A stretch of 64,000 bases of DNA from Rheinheimera maricola (GCF_016918075.2 NZ_JAERPS020000003.1:1-64000); one strand, 5' to 3'; positions 1 through 9,249 are shown, counted from the stretch's first letter. Numbers and translations are program-made. Notes: a model not told the origin generated them from the sequence alone.

Positions 1-113
1 CTCCGACCCCTTTTTCTCAGGAATGTGTTCACTTTGTCTACCGACATTTGTAGTGCGTTATAGCTCACAATATGCTTAGTATTAATTGGATTTATTGCTT
101 ACAAAACCCCACA

Positions 114-587
114 CTAACTGACACCCAATCGGTCAATTAACGGTAGTAACACCTTTTCGACCTGTTCGTCTGATATCTGAAACTCTTGTGGACGAGATGG
201 CATAATGTGTGACTTTCGACTTTTGTTCACTATCTTGAATCCAGTTCTACCATAATCCCCCGCGTTCATACTCCGGCCTAACAAAATTTCCTCACCATTA
301 AAAGTTGCTGAAACGCTATGCTTATCTTTTGGTAATCCACCCGCTGACGGCAAGCGCCAAAAGCCATTTACAATAGTTTCTTTCAGCCAAGACAATGACG
401 TTAGAGGGAGTTCAGACTGGTTTTCTGTGTCGTCAATTTTGCCTTTGCTGATTCGATAAATTACCAGTAACTTATCATTGGAAAAATACCGAACCAGTTT
501 GTTGCCTGTATCATCCAAGGCTTCTTCAACCAGATGCCTAAATGAAGCTTTGGCTGAATCAGTATTTAAAAGATTAATGTCTCTCAT
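114..587 (-). CDS. hypothetical protein, candidate immunity partner of the upstream toxin-like gene
   Basis: A 157-residue soluble protein of a family I do not recognise, with no signal peptide or membrane segment. It starts 8 bp after the stop of the 437-residue toxin-like gene on the same strand, so the two are probably co-transcribed. Order (large multidomain protein, then small cytosolic protein) is that of polymorphic toxin/immunity pairs, which is the only ground for suggesting an immunity role. The ribosome site before the ATG is weak, consistent with coupling to the upstream gene. A small antitoxin-like or simply unrelated protein is possible. Confidence 0.6.
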   Translation of the reverse strand: MRDINLLNTDSAKASFRHLVEEALDDTGNKLVRYFSNDKLLVIYRISKGKIDDTENQSELPLTSLSWLKETIVNGFWRLPSAGGLPKDKHSVSATFNGEEILLGRSMNAGDYGRTGFKIVNKSRKSHIMPSRPQEFQISDEQVEKVLLPLIDRLGVS

Positions 588-595
588 AATGTCGA

Positions 596-1909
596 TTATT
601 TCCCCGATAGTTTTATAGCTTTCACGGAATTACGGGCCTCGAGCTCTCTAAATGACTCCGGCTTATGCTGAATTTCTAGTACTTCCAATGCACCCGGCGT
701 ACCTTTTTTACTGTATCGTTCAGTGAGACCATCACCGGTAAATATATCCCATGCACCGATTTCAGAAAGTATCTTTTGTCGCGCTACGAATTTTTCTTGC
801 TCGTTAACATCATCAATATGTTTAACTGCGAAGTTTTCAGCTTCGTCAGTGTCGTAACACATCCATGGTTTCTTGCCATTATTCTTAAGATCTTGAGTGA
901 AACCTGACCAATGCTCCCTAAAATCCTCTGCGTATTCTGGTGTCATTACGTTATCGATAATCTCAGGTTCAATGTCACCAGAAAATTCATTTTTGAGTTT
1001 GCTCGCAATATTATTAAAGGTAGGTACAAACGTATCTGAACCGTCAATCTGATAGTTTTCACCGCGATCGATAATATACAAGGTGTACTCTTTGTCAGGG
1101 CTATATTCAGTGCCAAAAACATCAGCTATTAGGGCAGGATCAGTATCAGCCCGCTCAATCATATCAAAAGTCGACATCCATAAAGGATGGCGACCAGATT
1201 GGCGCATGTGAGCAATCGGCTTGTCGACAGACTCTGCGGATGGACTAAATCGCACCAGGAAACGGTCATTTGGTACTGTTCCCGCCGCAGCCATAGTGCG
1301 TAGCTCAGCATCTGAGTATTTAGGCACATAACCATTGATGGCTAAATCGTCAGCAGCCTTTTTCAGCAAAGCTTCGCAATCTTCCAAACTCTGCGGTGAG
1401 CTGGCAGGTGTCTTAGCTGCTGGTGGGCTCTTCGCCTCATGCGAAGCTGCCTTAGCCGCTACTGGCGCATCTGTTGCCACACCACCGCCTTTGGGTTTGG
1501 CGGTTTTAGCCACCGGTGCCGGGCCTGCGCTGCTGCCGCTGGCTGGAACTAAACCGCCGTCGCCTATGCCGTTACCTTTTGGTGGCTGGCCCCAGCCGTC
1601 GCTGAGTTGCCAAATGCGCATTTCATCCAAGGCAAACATTTGCAACAGCGCATCGCGCAGCTGGAAATCGTTAAACTTAGATAAGTCGTGCACCCAGGGT
1701 TTAGCATGCTGATACATGTCTATCCACAGCTGGCGTAAATTACCAGACGGTTCAAGATCTTGCAGAAAATAGCGGCCAAACTCTCTATCTCTGACATCTG
1801 GTATACAATCGTCACCTAAATCCGCTCTGGCGAGCAAACAACTGCTGCATAGATAGGTTTTACCCCATTTATCTTCCAGAACTACGCCATTGAATTGCTG
1901 GTCTTGCAT
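596..1909 (-). CDS. multidomain protein resembling a polymorphic toxin/effector
   Basis: 437 residues, unrecognised family. Three blocks are visible: an N-terminal domain (about 1-108) with a CxxC pair at 21-24 and Cys35, a low-complexity Ala/Pro/Lys/Gly linker (about 109-173), and a C-terminal domain (about 174-437) rich in charged and aromatic residues. This domain-linker-domain layout plus a small downstream gene resembles effector/immunity modules. No signal peptide is seen. I chose the ATG at 1909 over the one at 1948 because AAGGTGG lies 4 nt before it while the upstream ATG has no such site. The C-terminal part might be an ADP-ribosyltransferase-like fold (Arg strand near 220, then a Ser-Thr pair), but this is a guess. 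Confidence 0.65.
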   Translation of the reverse strand: MQDQQFNGVVLEDKWGKTYLCSSCLLARADLGDDCIPDVRDREFGRYFLQDLEPSGNLRQLWIDMYQHAKPWVHDLSKFNDFQLRDALLQMFALDEMRIWQLSDGWGQPPKGNGIGDGGLVPASGSSAGPAPVAKTAKPKGGGVATDAPVAAKAASHEAKSPPAAKTPASSPQSLEDCEALLKKAADDLAINGYVPKYSDAELRTMAAAGTVPNDRFLVRFSPSAESVDKPIAHMRQSGRHPLWMSTFDMIERADTDPALIADVFGTEYSPDKEYTLYIIDRGENYQIDGSDTFVPTFNNIASKLKNEFSGDIEPEIIDNVMTPEYAEDFREHWSGFTQDLKNNGKKPWMCYDTDEAENFAVKHIDDVNEQEKFVARQKILSEIGAWDIFTGDGLTERYSKKGTPGALEVLEIQHKPESFRELEARNSVKAIKLSGK

Positions 1910-1984
1910 CCTGCCACCTTGTTTATAAAAAGCGCCTTTTCTAAACATAAATTTTACAACTTGCGCATTTTTACAACCTGACGG

Positions 1985-2051
1985 GCTAATGTCAAACGTT
2001 GTTTTGCCGCAACTACATTGGTTTCGTGTTTGCGAACAGCCGTTTGTTACT
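1985..2051 (-). repeat. imperfect inverted repeat resembling an integron attC site
   Basis: Nested complementary segments: CAAACG at 1993-1998 pairs with CGTTTG at 2041-2046, and inner CGCAA/TTGCG and TGTT/AACA pairs follow, leaving unpaired bases and a loop of about 14 nt. On the minus strand it begins TAACAAACGG and ends near ACATTAGCC, close to the ends of attC sites, although the core GTTRRRY is degenerate (ATT instead of GTT). It sits between two accessory genes of the same orientation. It could also be a plain transcription terminator or a chance fold. Confidence 0.3.
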
Positions 2052-2067
2052 TCGTTGACGCGCTGGC

Positions 2068-2523
2068 TTAGGCCTCAGGCTCATACCAGATGCCGTATTT
2101 GTCGCCTTGCCACTTTAGCATTGAGTAAAAATAGGCTACTGCGAGCATGATAAGGCCACCGGCTAAAGCTGCTTCATTTACCAGCCCAAAGCAGCAAAAA
2201 ATAAAACCAGCACAATGCGACATAATTTCTGCCCGCTTTGCTGTATTGCGTTCTGGCCGCACTTGTAACAGGTTTAACCAAAACCATATTTTTAAAAATA
2301 GCGGTAGTCTTTGCCAATCATCGTTGTGTTTATCCATCATAAATGTCTCCTGGTTCAGTGTAGTTACATCGACATCAAGAGCAGCAGCGAGACATTTTAA
2401 CGATTCGACACTGGCATTGTGACCGCTCTCAATGCGCTGAATGGTGCGAACATTAAGCCCGGACATTTGCGCTAATTGTTCTTGAGAGATGTGTCGGCTA
2501 AGACGCAGTTGTTTTAAAATCAT
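2068..2523 (-). CDS. XRE-family regulator with C-terminal membrane segments
   Basis: 151 residues. Residues 1-60 form a Cro/C1-type helix-turn-helix: SQEQLAQMSG is followed by a recognition helix with VRTIQRIESG. The C-terminal half carries two hydrophobic stretches (about 95-130), so the DNA-binding domain appears membrane-tethered. Such HTH plus two-TM proteins are known but of poorly defined role. The start at 2523 is set by an AGGAG 7 nt upstream; an in-frame ATG at 2556 lacks one. Neighbours are accessory genes on the same strand, so it may regulate itself or a neighbour; there is no direct evidence for a target. Confidence 0.75.
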   Translation of the reverse strand: MILKQLRLSRHISQEQLAQMSGLNVRTIQRIESGHNASVESLKCLAAALDVDVTTLNQETFMMDKHNDDWQRLPLFLKIWFWLNLLQVRPERNTAKRAEIMSHCAGFIFCCFGLVNEAALAGGLIMLAVAYFYSMLKWQGDKYGIWYEPEA

Positions 2524-2619
2524 TAAGTTGCTCCTGTGCTCCTGAACCAGCAGCATGAGTTATTTTATCTTCTGTCAGGTACGCAATGTACCCGACATTT
2601 AGCCGACAGCAACACAGTA

Positions 2620-2946
2620 TTAAGCACCAAGACAAGCGGCGACCGACTCCTGCAAAATATCCACCAGCTCAGAGTCCATGTATTTGTAGTCGTCTGGGAT
2701 ATCCAATACATGAATGGGCTTATCATCTAAAAGACGACTAAATTCAGCAGCTAACCTATTTTTATGCTTTTGTTCCATCACCAAAATGATATCAGCCCAA
2801 TGGATATCTGCAGTACCTACCGTCTTGCGGGCATTAGGGCTTGTACCTGCAGAGCGGACATTGATATCTGGATGTCTGCGCCAAACAGTTTCAGCTGTGG
2901 GGCTACGCCACTGATTTCGGCTACAGATAAACAATACGTTTGTCAT
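2620..2946 (-). CDS. small low-molecular-weight phosphatase-like protein (COG4551 type)
   Basis: 108 residues, shorter than classical LMW tyrosine phosphatases (about 150). The P-loop CSRNQWRS near the N-terminus fits C(X)5R-S and continues PTAE; a C-terminal DIPDDYKYMD segment matches the COG4551 group of predicted phosphatases, where this acidic stretch takes the place of the general-acid loop. Start at 2946 (ATG) follows GGAGG by 11 nt; an in-frame TTG at 2964 is less likely. No kinase or capsule partner is adjacent. Substrate unknown. Confidence 0.8.
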   Translation of the reverse strand: MTNVLFICSRNQWRSPTAETVWRRHPDINVRSAGTSPNARKTVGTADIHWADIILVMEQKHKNRLAAEFSRLLDDKPIHVLDIPDDYKYMDSELVDILQESVAACLGA

Positions 2947-3111
2947 GATTCTTTTTGCCTCCAACGCGGGTGTTCAATAATCAACCGGCAATTAAGTATC
3001 GATAACCTGTCGCTGTAAAGGTTATGTCATTCATACTGCACCATAATTTAGTCACAGCATTGTCTTTTGGAGCTTTGCTTAGCATGACAACTATTAAGAA
3101 CAACGTATACC

Positions 3112-3573
3112 TTAACGCTTTTCCATCAAAAAGTTAGTTAGCACCACACCGCGCACTTCTTTTTGCTGCTCGGTTAGCACGACAAAACCATAATGCTCGA
3201 AAAACGGTTTAGCAGTCAGGCTAACATTGGCGTAAAAGCGTGTGACGCCATAGCGCTTGCCGGCTTTTAGCAGGTGCTTCATCAGTGCTTTGCCTACGCC
3301 TTTACCCTGATAGGTATGGTGGCAAAAGAAAAAATCGATATAGCCATCATTTTGCACATCAGCAAAACCAACGATAGTGTCGTTATCCAGCGCAACAAAG
3401 GGCTCACTTTCAAGCATGCGCATAGCCCAGGCGTTTTCATCATACTTTACTGGCGCCCAGGCATTACGCTGCTCTGGCGTGTAGTCGCGCTGGTTAACAT
3501 TGTGCACCGTGTTATAAAACAGCTCGCGCAGCAGCGGCTCTTCACCGGGTTGATAAGAACGAATGTGGTACAT
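3112..3573 (-). CDS. GNAT-family N-acetyltransferase
   Basis: 153 residues spanning one GNAT domain. The acetyl-CoA pyrophosphate-binding motif is visible as YQGKGVGKALMKHL (Q/RxxGxG/A), followed by the usual strand ending FYANVSLTAKPFFEHYGF, typical of small acetyltransferases similar to YafP/ElaA-like proteins. The ATG at 3573 is preferred because AAGGTG lies 6 nt upstream; the in-frame GTG three codons earlier overlaps that site. Monocistronic by spacing. Substrate cannot be read from the sequence. Confidence 0.85.
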   Translation of the reverse strand: MYHIRSYQPGEEPLLRELFYNTVHNVNQRDYTPEQRNAWAPVKYDENAWAMRMLESEPFVALDNDTIVGFADVQNDGYIDFFFCHHTYQGKGVGKALMKHLLKAGKRYGVTRFYANVSLTAKPFFEHYGFVVLTEQQKEVRGVVLTNFLMEKR

Positions 3574-3642
3574 ATGGCTCACCTTAAGCTGTTTGCGGCA
3601 AATTGGTCGCAGTGTTAATTAGCTAAATGGCTTAACTGCGAC

Positions 3643-3675
3643 TAAAAACAACAAAGCCCTGCAATGCAGGGCCTT
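3643..3675 (-). terminator. rho-independent terminator after fklB
   Basis: A 7-bp GC-rich stem (GCCCTGC 3656-3662 with GCAGGGC 3666-3672, loop of about 3 nt) is followed on the minus strand by TTTGTTGTTTTT, about 25 bp after the fklB stop. Confidence 0.85.
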
Positions 3676-3696
3676 GTGCAAGGAACAGTATAGCTA

Positions 3697-4314
3697 TTAC
3701 AGAATAGCTAACAGCTCTACATCAAACACTAGCGTGCTGAACGGTGCAATAGCATTGCCAGCGCCGCGCTCGCCATAGGCCAGGTTATGCGGAATATATA
3801 ACCGCAGTTTGCCACCTGGCGCCATCAATTGCAGCGCTTCTGTCCAACCGGCGATAACGCCTGATACCGGGAATTCTGCCGGCTCGCCACGTTGATACGA
3901 GCTGTCAAATACGGTGCCATCAATTAAGGTACCGTGGTAGTGCGTGCGTACAGTAGATTCACGTGTAGGCTTTTCGCCTTCTGCGGCAACCAACACTTCA
4001 TACTGTAAGCCCGATGCGGTTACGGTAACTTCCGGGCGCTTGGCGTTTTCGGCCAGGAAGGCCTCACCGGCACCGGCTAATAATTCGGCTTTCTCAGCTT
4101 GTTCGGCTTGCATGCGCTCGCTTATTACACCAAAGGCGGCACGGATTTGCTCGTCGCTCACTTCTGGCGCTTGCTCAGTAAACGCAGCGATAACACCAGC
4201 CGCTACCGCGTCGATGTCTAAACCGTCAAACGGGTTGTCGGCCAATTGTTGGCCCATTTGTAAACCAATACCATAGCTGGCGTGCTGTTCAAGCGTTGTA
4301 TATTTATCTGACAT
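3697..4314 (-). CDS. fklB: FKBP-type peptidyl-prolyl isomerase
   Basis: 205 residues, the usual FklB length, with no signal peptide, so cytoplasmic like E. coli FKBP22. The N-terminal region (about 1-95) is the helical dimerisation domain with DNPFDGLDIDAV and a coiled helix rich in Glu/Ala. The C-terminal FKBP domain (about 110-205) shows VRTHYHGTLIDGTVFDSSY, the active-site GVIAGWTEALQLM and IPHNLAYGERGAG. It isomerises prolyl bonds during folding. Start at 4314 follows an AAGTGGA site. Single gene, closed by a strong terminator. Confidence 0.95.
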   Translation of the reverse strand: MSDKYTTLEQHASYGIGLQMGQQLADNPFDGLDIDAVAAGVIAAFTEQAPEVSDEQIRAAFGVISERMQAEQAEKAELLAGAGEAFLAENAKRPEVTVTASGLQYEVLVAAEGEKPTRESTVRTHYHGTLIDGTVFDSSYQRGEPAEFPVSGVIAGWTEALQLMAPGGKLRLYIPHNLAYGERGAGNAIAPFSTLVFDVELLAIL

Positions 4315-4399
4315 GAGTTCCACTTATGCTAACGAAGCCAATGCTTCAGGTTAAAAGTGCGCTTATGCTAGCAAAAAAGCACACTGATGTCTTGCCAGC

Positions 4400-4690
4400 T
4401 TAGCTACTCAGTTGCTGCAGCCGTTGCCAAATAGTGTTTACATGCTGTTGGTCCTGCTCAGTCAACTCGCCATTGGCAATGGCTTGGGCTAGCGAGGTAT
4501 TAACCTGCTTGATCACCTCGGCCTTAGAGAATGGCTGAGCGGCAACCTGTAAGGTGCCAACCGCTAAATCAAAATGGCCGCGCAGATAACCCGAAGCAAA
4601 TAGCTCGTCATCACTGGCCAGCGGTACTAAGGCATCAAATAACTCGGCGGCCGCGTCGATAAAATGCTCCGGTGCTGATACTGCTGTCAT
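4400..4690 (-). CDS. yfcL: YfcL family protein
   Basis: 96 residues from the ATG at 4690. The block SDDELFASGYLRGHFDLAV is near identical to the E. coli YfcL core, a helical protein of unknown function. It follows the ATP-NAD kinase gene directly (kinase stop 4692, then ATATG), suggesting coupling. An alternative ATG at 4702 overlaps the kinase gene but leaves its GAGG with no spacing. In E. coli yfcL also lies close to aroC and prmB, so the linkage is ancestral. Confidence 0.85.
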   Translation of the reverse strand: MTAVSAPEHFIDAAAELFDALVPLASDDELFASGYLRGHFDLAVGTLQVAAQPFSKAEVIKQVNTSLAQAIANGELTEQDQQHVNTIWQRLQQLSS

Positions 4691-4691
4691 A

Positions 4692-5822
4692 TTAACTTTC
4701 ATCCTCGTAACCTAAACGGTACATAACATAGTCGTTGTAGCCGGTAAGTATATTGATTAAACCGGTAAGTTGTTTATCCAGCAAAGCATCACCGGTATCG
4801 GCTAGCAGCGGCCGGCCGTCCAGTTGTGTCAGCTTAGCCTTGCTGGCAATAAGTAACATATTGTCACGGCCGATAGCGCGTATTACGTCGGGTGAAAGCT
4901 GCTGGTTGCCGCGGCCAAACACATGGCCCTGGCCACCGATTAAGGTGATGATAAGCTTACTGGGATAATCCTGTACCAAAGCAAGTAACTGCTTGGCTGT
5001 CACATCTTTGGCGATAAGCTGGCCGTTTTCGATAACATCAACGCCCAATAACGTGTTATCCAGGCCCAGCTCTGCCATCACCGCGGCTACCGTAGAGCCC
5101 GAGCCCATAACATAGCGCACATTATCTTCCAGCTGCGCGGCAACATAAGCGGCTAAATCGGCCAGCACCAGCTCTTCAGACTCACGGCCGCCCATTTTAA
5201 CGCTTTGCACATAACGCAGCTGCGCCGGAATACGCATTGCGCCAAACCGGCGCGCCTTTACAACACCGGCGCGAAATGCCTGCTCGTCAATATCCATCAC
5301 AGCCGCTTCGCTAAGTGATACCAATTCACCGGCAATCAGGGTCGCAACCAACTTACCTGCGGCCTGTGGTGAGATAGCATAGACACCAGAGTGAATTTTC
5401 ACCCCGGCCGGAATACCCAGTACGGTGGTACGCTCACCCACGGCAGCACAGATATTACGTGCGGTACCGTCACCGCCGGCAAACAGCAAAATATCGACAC
5501 CCTGCTCTGCTAACAACACGGCTGCGGCCTCAGTATCTGCTGCAGTAGAGGGCCAAACTTGCGGCGAATACACCAGCTGATAATGCAAACCTAAGGCTTC
5601 ACAAACGCTTTGGCCCATATCACCGGCTACGGTAAGCACGGTAAACTTATCGCGCTGGCTTAGCAGCTCAGTTAACGCGGTTGTGGCGCGGTTCATAGCT
5701 TGTGGTGTGGCGCCAAGTGCTAAGGCCTGTAAAGCCTGACCGTCTGAGCCTTTTAAGCCCACACTGCCGCCCAGGCCAGCCAGCGGATTAATAATTAGCC
5801 CCAGCCGAAACAAATTCGCCAT
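4692..5822 (-). CDS. ATP-NAD kinase family protein (AcoX-like, COG3199)
   Basis: 376 residues. The N-terminus LGLIINPLAGLGG and the diacylglycerol/NAD-kinase signature FAGGDGTARN near residue 120 place it in the NAD-kinase superfamily; VMGSGSTVAAVM and GGQGHVFGRGNQQLSP are typical of the longer COG3199 branch rather than NadK itself. Whether it phosphorylates NAD or another nucleotide-like substrate is unknown. ATG at 5822 follows AAGGTG with 4-nt spacing, favoured over an earlier in-frame start. Operon with yfcL downstream. Confidence 0.85.
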   Translation of the reverse strand: MANLFRLGLIINPLAGLGGSVGLKGSDGQALQALALGATPQAMNRATTALTELLSQRDKFTVLTVAGDMGQSVCEALGLHYQLVYSPQVWPSTAADTEAAAVLLAEQGVDILLFAGGDGTARNICAAVGERTTVLGIPAGVKIHSGVYAISPQAAGKLVATLIAGELVSLSEAAVMDIDEQAFRAGVVKARRFGAMRIPAQLRYVQSVKMGGRESEELVLADLAAYVAAQLEDNVRYVMGSGSTVAAVMAELGLDNTLLGVDVIENGQLIAKDVTAKQLLALVQDYPSKLIITLIGGQGHVFGRGNQQLSPDVIRAIGRDNMLLIASKAKLTQLDGRPLLADTGDALLDKQLTGLINILTGYNDYVMYRLGYEDES

Positions 5823-5942
5823 ACCACACCTTTTAACCGCCAAAAAATCGCGGCTATTGTAAAGCCTTAACCCTAACTTGCCCAGTGTTAAGGCAATTTC
5901 CAGGTAAGCGCCGTGTGAGTGGGCTTGAGCTGAATAAAACCT

Positions 5943-7115
5943 TTAGGTAACAAGATCCGCGCTAGCCGGCTTACGCCCGGGTAATGTTAATGCCAATACC
6001 GTGGCTGCCAAGGCGATAACTGCGGCCACATAAAAGGTTGTACTGGCACCGGCGCCGTCCTGCCATAGTAAGCCAGAAAAATAGGCCCCCAGCGCGCCCC
6101 CGCCACCAAAAATTACGCCGGCGTACAACGCCTGGCCACGACTACGCAGTTTTTTTGGAAAAAATTGTTGAATAAATTGCATGGCACAGCTGTGGGCGAT
6201 AGCAAAACTACCAGCATGCAGTAGCATACTAAAACACAGCCACCATACATTGTCTGCCACCGAGGCGAGTAGATACCAGCGTAACACGGTCACGCCGTAG
6301 CAGATCCCCAATAACAGCCGATAACTGCGGTTACGCATCAGGCTGCCGGCAAAATAAAAAGCCAAAATTTCTGCCGCTATCGACAAACCAATAAATATGC
6401 CGGTTTGACTTCCGCTATAGCCCAAGTCACGACTATACAGCGTAAAAAAACCATAAAATGGCGCAAAGCTGATTTGCAATAACAGCGCCGCCAACATAAA
6501 CCGCAGCAACACGCTGTTTTTAAGCAAGGTACTAAACGACACGGCTTCACTGCTCAGTTCAGTGCTAACACTGACTTTGGGCAACATAAATAAGCTGGCG
6601 ATTAACAACAACAAAAATAGCAGCGCTGATAACGGTAAAAACTCGCTGCCATAGCGCTCAAACAGCCAACCACCGAGTATGACCAACACTATATAACCGA
6701 CACTACCGGCGGTACGAATGCGGCTGTAGGCTTGCGTGTCGTCATTTAAAAATGCAAAAGCCGACACTTCTAACTGCGGTAAAATAGCGGTCCAGAAAAA
6801 GCTAAACAGGGCAAAACCCGCCAGCAATGGCCAAAAACCATAGTCGGCAAAACTGCTAAGCCAACCAATAGCCGCCAACAGCGCCCCGACCCGCATTACC
6901 GTTAACGGTTTACCACTGCGATCGGCAACCAGAGCCCACACCGATGGCCCTACAATCCGGCTGGCGGTAACAATAGCTAACAGTAAGCCGATATCAGCCG
7001 AATTTAACCCCCGGCCATCGAGAAACAGGGCAAAATAAGGCACAAAGATGCCCAGTACACCAAAATAAGTAAAATAAGCCAGCACTAAGGCTGGCCGGGC
7101 GGAGATACTGAGCAT
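5943..7115 (-). CDS. MFS transporter, HcaT/3-phenylpropionate-carrier-like
   Basis: 390 residues with about 12 hydrophobic segments across the full length, an inner-membrane carrier of the MFS_1-like family. After TM2 the loop ALVADRSGKPL corresponds to the MFS loop 2-3 motif (G)xxxDRxG(R/K). The C-half has FGGGGALGAYFSGLLW. It resembles the HcaT/LacY-like branch, but the substrate cannot be inferred. It begins 8 bp after aroC ends, so it is probably in the prmB-aroC operon; a weak ribosome site supports coupling. Confidence 0.85.
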   Translation of the reverse strand: MLSISARPALVLAYFTYFGVLGIFVPYFALFLDGRGLNSADIGLLLAIVTASRIVGPSVWALVADRSGKPLTVMRVGALLAAIGWLSSFADYGFWPLLAGFALFSFFWTAILPQLEVSAFAFLNDDTQAYSRIRTAGSVGYIVLVILGGWLFERYGSEFLPLSALLFLLLLIASLFMLPKVSVSTELSSEAVSFSTLLKNSVLLRFMLAALLLQISFAPFYGFFTLYSRDLGYSGSQTGIFIGLSIAAEILAFYFAGSLMRNRSYRLLLGICYGVTVLRWYLLASVADNVWWLCFSMLLHAGSFAIAHSCAMQFIQQFFPKKLRSRGQALYAGVIFGGGGALGAYFSGLLWQDGAGASTTFYVAAVIALAATVLALTLPGRKPASADLVT

Positions 7116-7123
7116 ACGGTGGG

Positions 7124-8227
7124 TTAATCTCTGCTGTTGCGGGCAATGTCCGGCGTGCTTACCTGCACGTGCATGTTTTGCGCACGATGGCGTAGGTAAT
7201 GGTCCATTAACACAATCGCCAGCATGGCTTCAGCAATGGGTACCGCGCGAATACCGACACAGGGGTCGTGCCGGCCTTTGGTCACTACATCCACTACTTC
7301 ACCGCGGGTATTGATACTTTTACCCGGGATGCTAATGCTTGAGGTCGGTTTAAGTGCGATACTCACCAGCAAATCCTGACCAGACGAAATACCACCGAGC
7401 ACACCACCGGCATGATTCGCGCTAAAGCCTTGCGGCGTTAACTCATCACGGTGGGTAGAACCGCGTTGCTCCACCACAGCAAAGCCGTCGCCCACTTCTA
7501 TCGCTTTTACCGCGTTAATGCTCATCATTGCGTGGGCAATATCGGCATCTAAACGGTCAAACACCGGCTCACCCCAACCTACCGGCATATTGCTGGCCAC
7601 CACATTGACGCGGGCACCCACCGAGTCACCGTCTTTTTTTAATTGCCGCATGTACTCATCTAATGCATCAAGCTTGGCCGGATCCGGGCAGAAAAATGCA
7701 TTATTCTGTACTTCGTGCCAACTGACTAACTCGGCCTTTACCGGCCCAAGTTGGGCTAAGTAGCCTCGAATTTCTATACCGCATTGTTCACGCAGGTATT
7801 TTTTTGCAATAGCGCCAGCCGCTACTCTTACAGCTGTTTCGCGCGCCGACGAACGGCCGCCGCCTCTGTAATCGCGGATACCGTACTTATGCCAATAGGT
7901 GTAGTCGGCATGGCCGGGTCTGAATTGCTCTTTAATATTGGAATAATCTTGTGAGCGCTGATCGGTATTTTCTATCAACAAACCAATACTAGCGCCGGTA
8001 GTGGTATCTTCGAACACGCCGGACAGAATTTTTACCGCGTCTTCTTCACGCCGCGCCGTGGTATAGCGGGAGGTGCCAGGTTTGCGCCGGTCTAAATCTA
8101 GCTGTAAATCCTCGGCCGTTAATGCCATACCCGGCGGACAACCATCAACAATACCACCAATAGCAACACCGTGGCTTTCGCCAAACGTGGTCACCTTAAA
8201 CAATTGCCCGATACTGTTACCAGCCAT
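7124..8227 (-). CDS. aroC: chorismate synthase
   Basis: 367 residues, close to the family norm of about 360. Converts 5-enolpyruvylshikimate-3-phosphate to chorismate with reduced FMN, the last common step of aromatic synthesis, in the cytoplasm. Signatures: N-terminal [19 protein letters not shown], then [20 protein letters not shown], the [10 protein letters not shown] motif and the C-terminal GRHDPCVG. The ATG at 8227 follows AAGGAG by 5 nt; the GTG two codons earlier is less likely. Lies 9 bp after prmB, the same order as in E. coli. Confidence 0.97.
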   Translation of the reverse strand: MAGNSIGQLFKVTTFGESHGVAIGGIVDGCPPGMALTAEDLQLDLDRRKPGTSRYTTARREEDAVKILSGVFEDTTTGASIGLLIENTDQRSQDYSNIKEQFRPGHADYTYWHKYGIRDYRGGGRSSARETAVRVAAGAIAKKYLREQCGIEIRGYLAQLGPVKAELVSWHEVQNNAFFCPDPAKLDALDEYMRQLKKDGDSVGARVNVVASNMPVGWGEPVFDRLDADIAHAMMSINAVKAIEVGDGFAVVEQRGSTHRDELTPQGFSANHAGGVLGGISSGQDLLVSIALKPTSSISIPGKSINTRGEVVDVVTKGRHDPCVGIRAVPIAEAMLAIVLMDHYLRHRAQNMHVQVSTPDIARNSRD

Positions 8228-8236
8228 AGCCACTCC

Positions 8237-9196
8237 TTAACATAATGCATCTTTAAATAAATGCTGGCAGCGCTCCAGCTCAGCCTTACTGATAGCAAAC
8301 ACGCCTAAACCGCCGTGGCTAAACTCAAGCCAGTCAAATTCCACGTCGGGAAAGTCGTGCTGCAACTGCACCATACTGTTGCCAACTTCGCATACCAGTA
8401 CCCCGCTGTCAGATAAATGCGCGGCGGCTTCACGTAATATACGCCGCGTTAACGCCAGCCCATCCACACCAGAGGCCAGGCCTAGCTCCGGCTCGTGGCG
8501 GTATTCATCGGGTAAATCAGCCATGTCGTCAGCGTCAACATAAGGTGGATTAGTAACAATTAAGTCATATTGCATGCCGGTTAACGCGTCATAGCCATCA
8601 GATAAAATTGGAAACACCCTGTGCTCCAAGCCATGATGCTCAATATTCATTTGTGCCACTTCCAATGCGTCGGGGCTAATATCTACAGCATCAACCTGAG
8701 CCTCGGCAAAAGCATAAGCACAAGCGATAGCGATACAGCCAGAACCCGTGCATAAATCTAAAATATGTGCCGGGGTGTTGCCGTGCAGCTGGCGGATAAA
8801 CTTATCGGCAATTAACTCAGCAATTGGTGAACGCGGCACCAGTACCCGTTCATCAACATAAAACGGTAAGCCGGCAAAATAGGCCTGGCGGCTTAAGTAG
8901 GCTGACGGTATGCGCAACTCAATGCGCTGTTGCAACAAGGCGATATAGCGCTGACGTTCGGCACAGGTTAACCGGGTAGCAAACAATTTTTCGTCGGTGA
9001 ACACTGGCATATGCAGTACAAAAGCCAGCAGGTTAGCCGCTTCATCCCACGGATTATCTGTGCCATGGCCCAGATAGACATCAGCCTGATTCATTTTGCT
9101 CACAGCAAAACGCAACCAATCATGCACGGTGATAAGTTCAGCGACAGCATCGCTTATCAGTTCAGGGGTAAACAACAATTCGCCAGTATCAGACAT
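8237..9196 (-). CDS. prmB: 50S ribosomal protein L3 N5-glutamine methyltransferase
   Basis: 319 residues. Methylates a glutamine of ribosomal protein L3 using S-adenosylmethionine. The SAM-binding strand [16 protein letters not shown] and the catalytic NPPY ([12 protein letters not shown]) are visible, with the helical N-terminal domain (1-110) and [13 protein letters not shown], which separates PrmB/PrmC from other methyltransferases. First gene of a prmB-aroC-MFS operon and divergent from smrB with 53 bp between. The ribosome site is weak. Confidence 0.95.
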   Translation of the reverse strand: MSDTGELLFTPELISDAVAELITVHDWLRFAVSKMNQADVYLGHGTDNPWDEAANLLAFVLHMPVFTDEKLFATRLTCAERQRYIALLQQRIELRIPSAYLSRQAYFAGLPFYVDERVLVPRSPIAELIADKFIRQLHGNTPAHILDLCTGSGCIAIACAYAFAEAQVDAVDISPDALEVAQMNIEHHGLEHRVFPILSDGYDALTGMQYDLIVTNPPYVDADDMADLPDEYRHEPELGLASGVDGLALTRRILREAAAHLSDSGVLVCEVGNSMVQLQHDFPDVEFDWLEFSHGGLGVFAISKAELERCQHLFKDALC

Positions 9197-9249
9197 GATA
9201 GATTTAAGCTCTTTTTGTAATAACCGATCAGTTTGCGTAGACTTGCGTC

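Noticed and set aside
1-113. Left edge of the window, before the immunity-like gene
   Set aside because: I looked for an insertion-sequence end or attC-like site and saw no convincing one in these 113 bases.
1335-1712. Plus-strand frame of 125 codons with an Ala-rich hydrophobic-looking sequence
   Set aside because: It lies opposite the Ala/Pro linker of the toxin-like gene, a compositional shadow.
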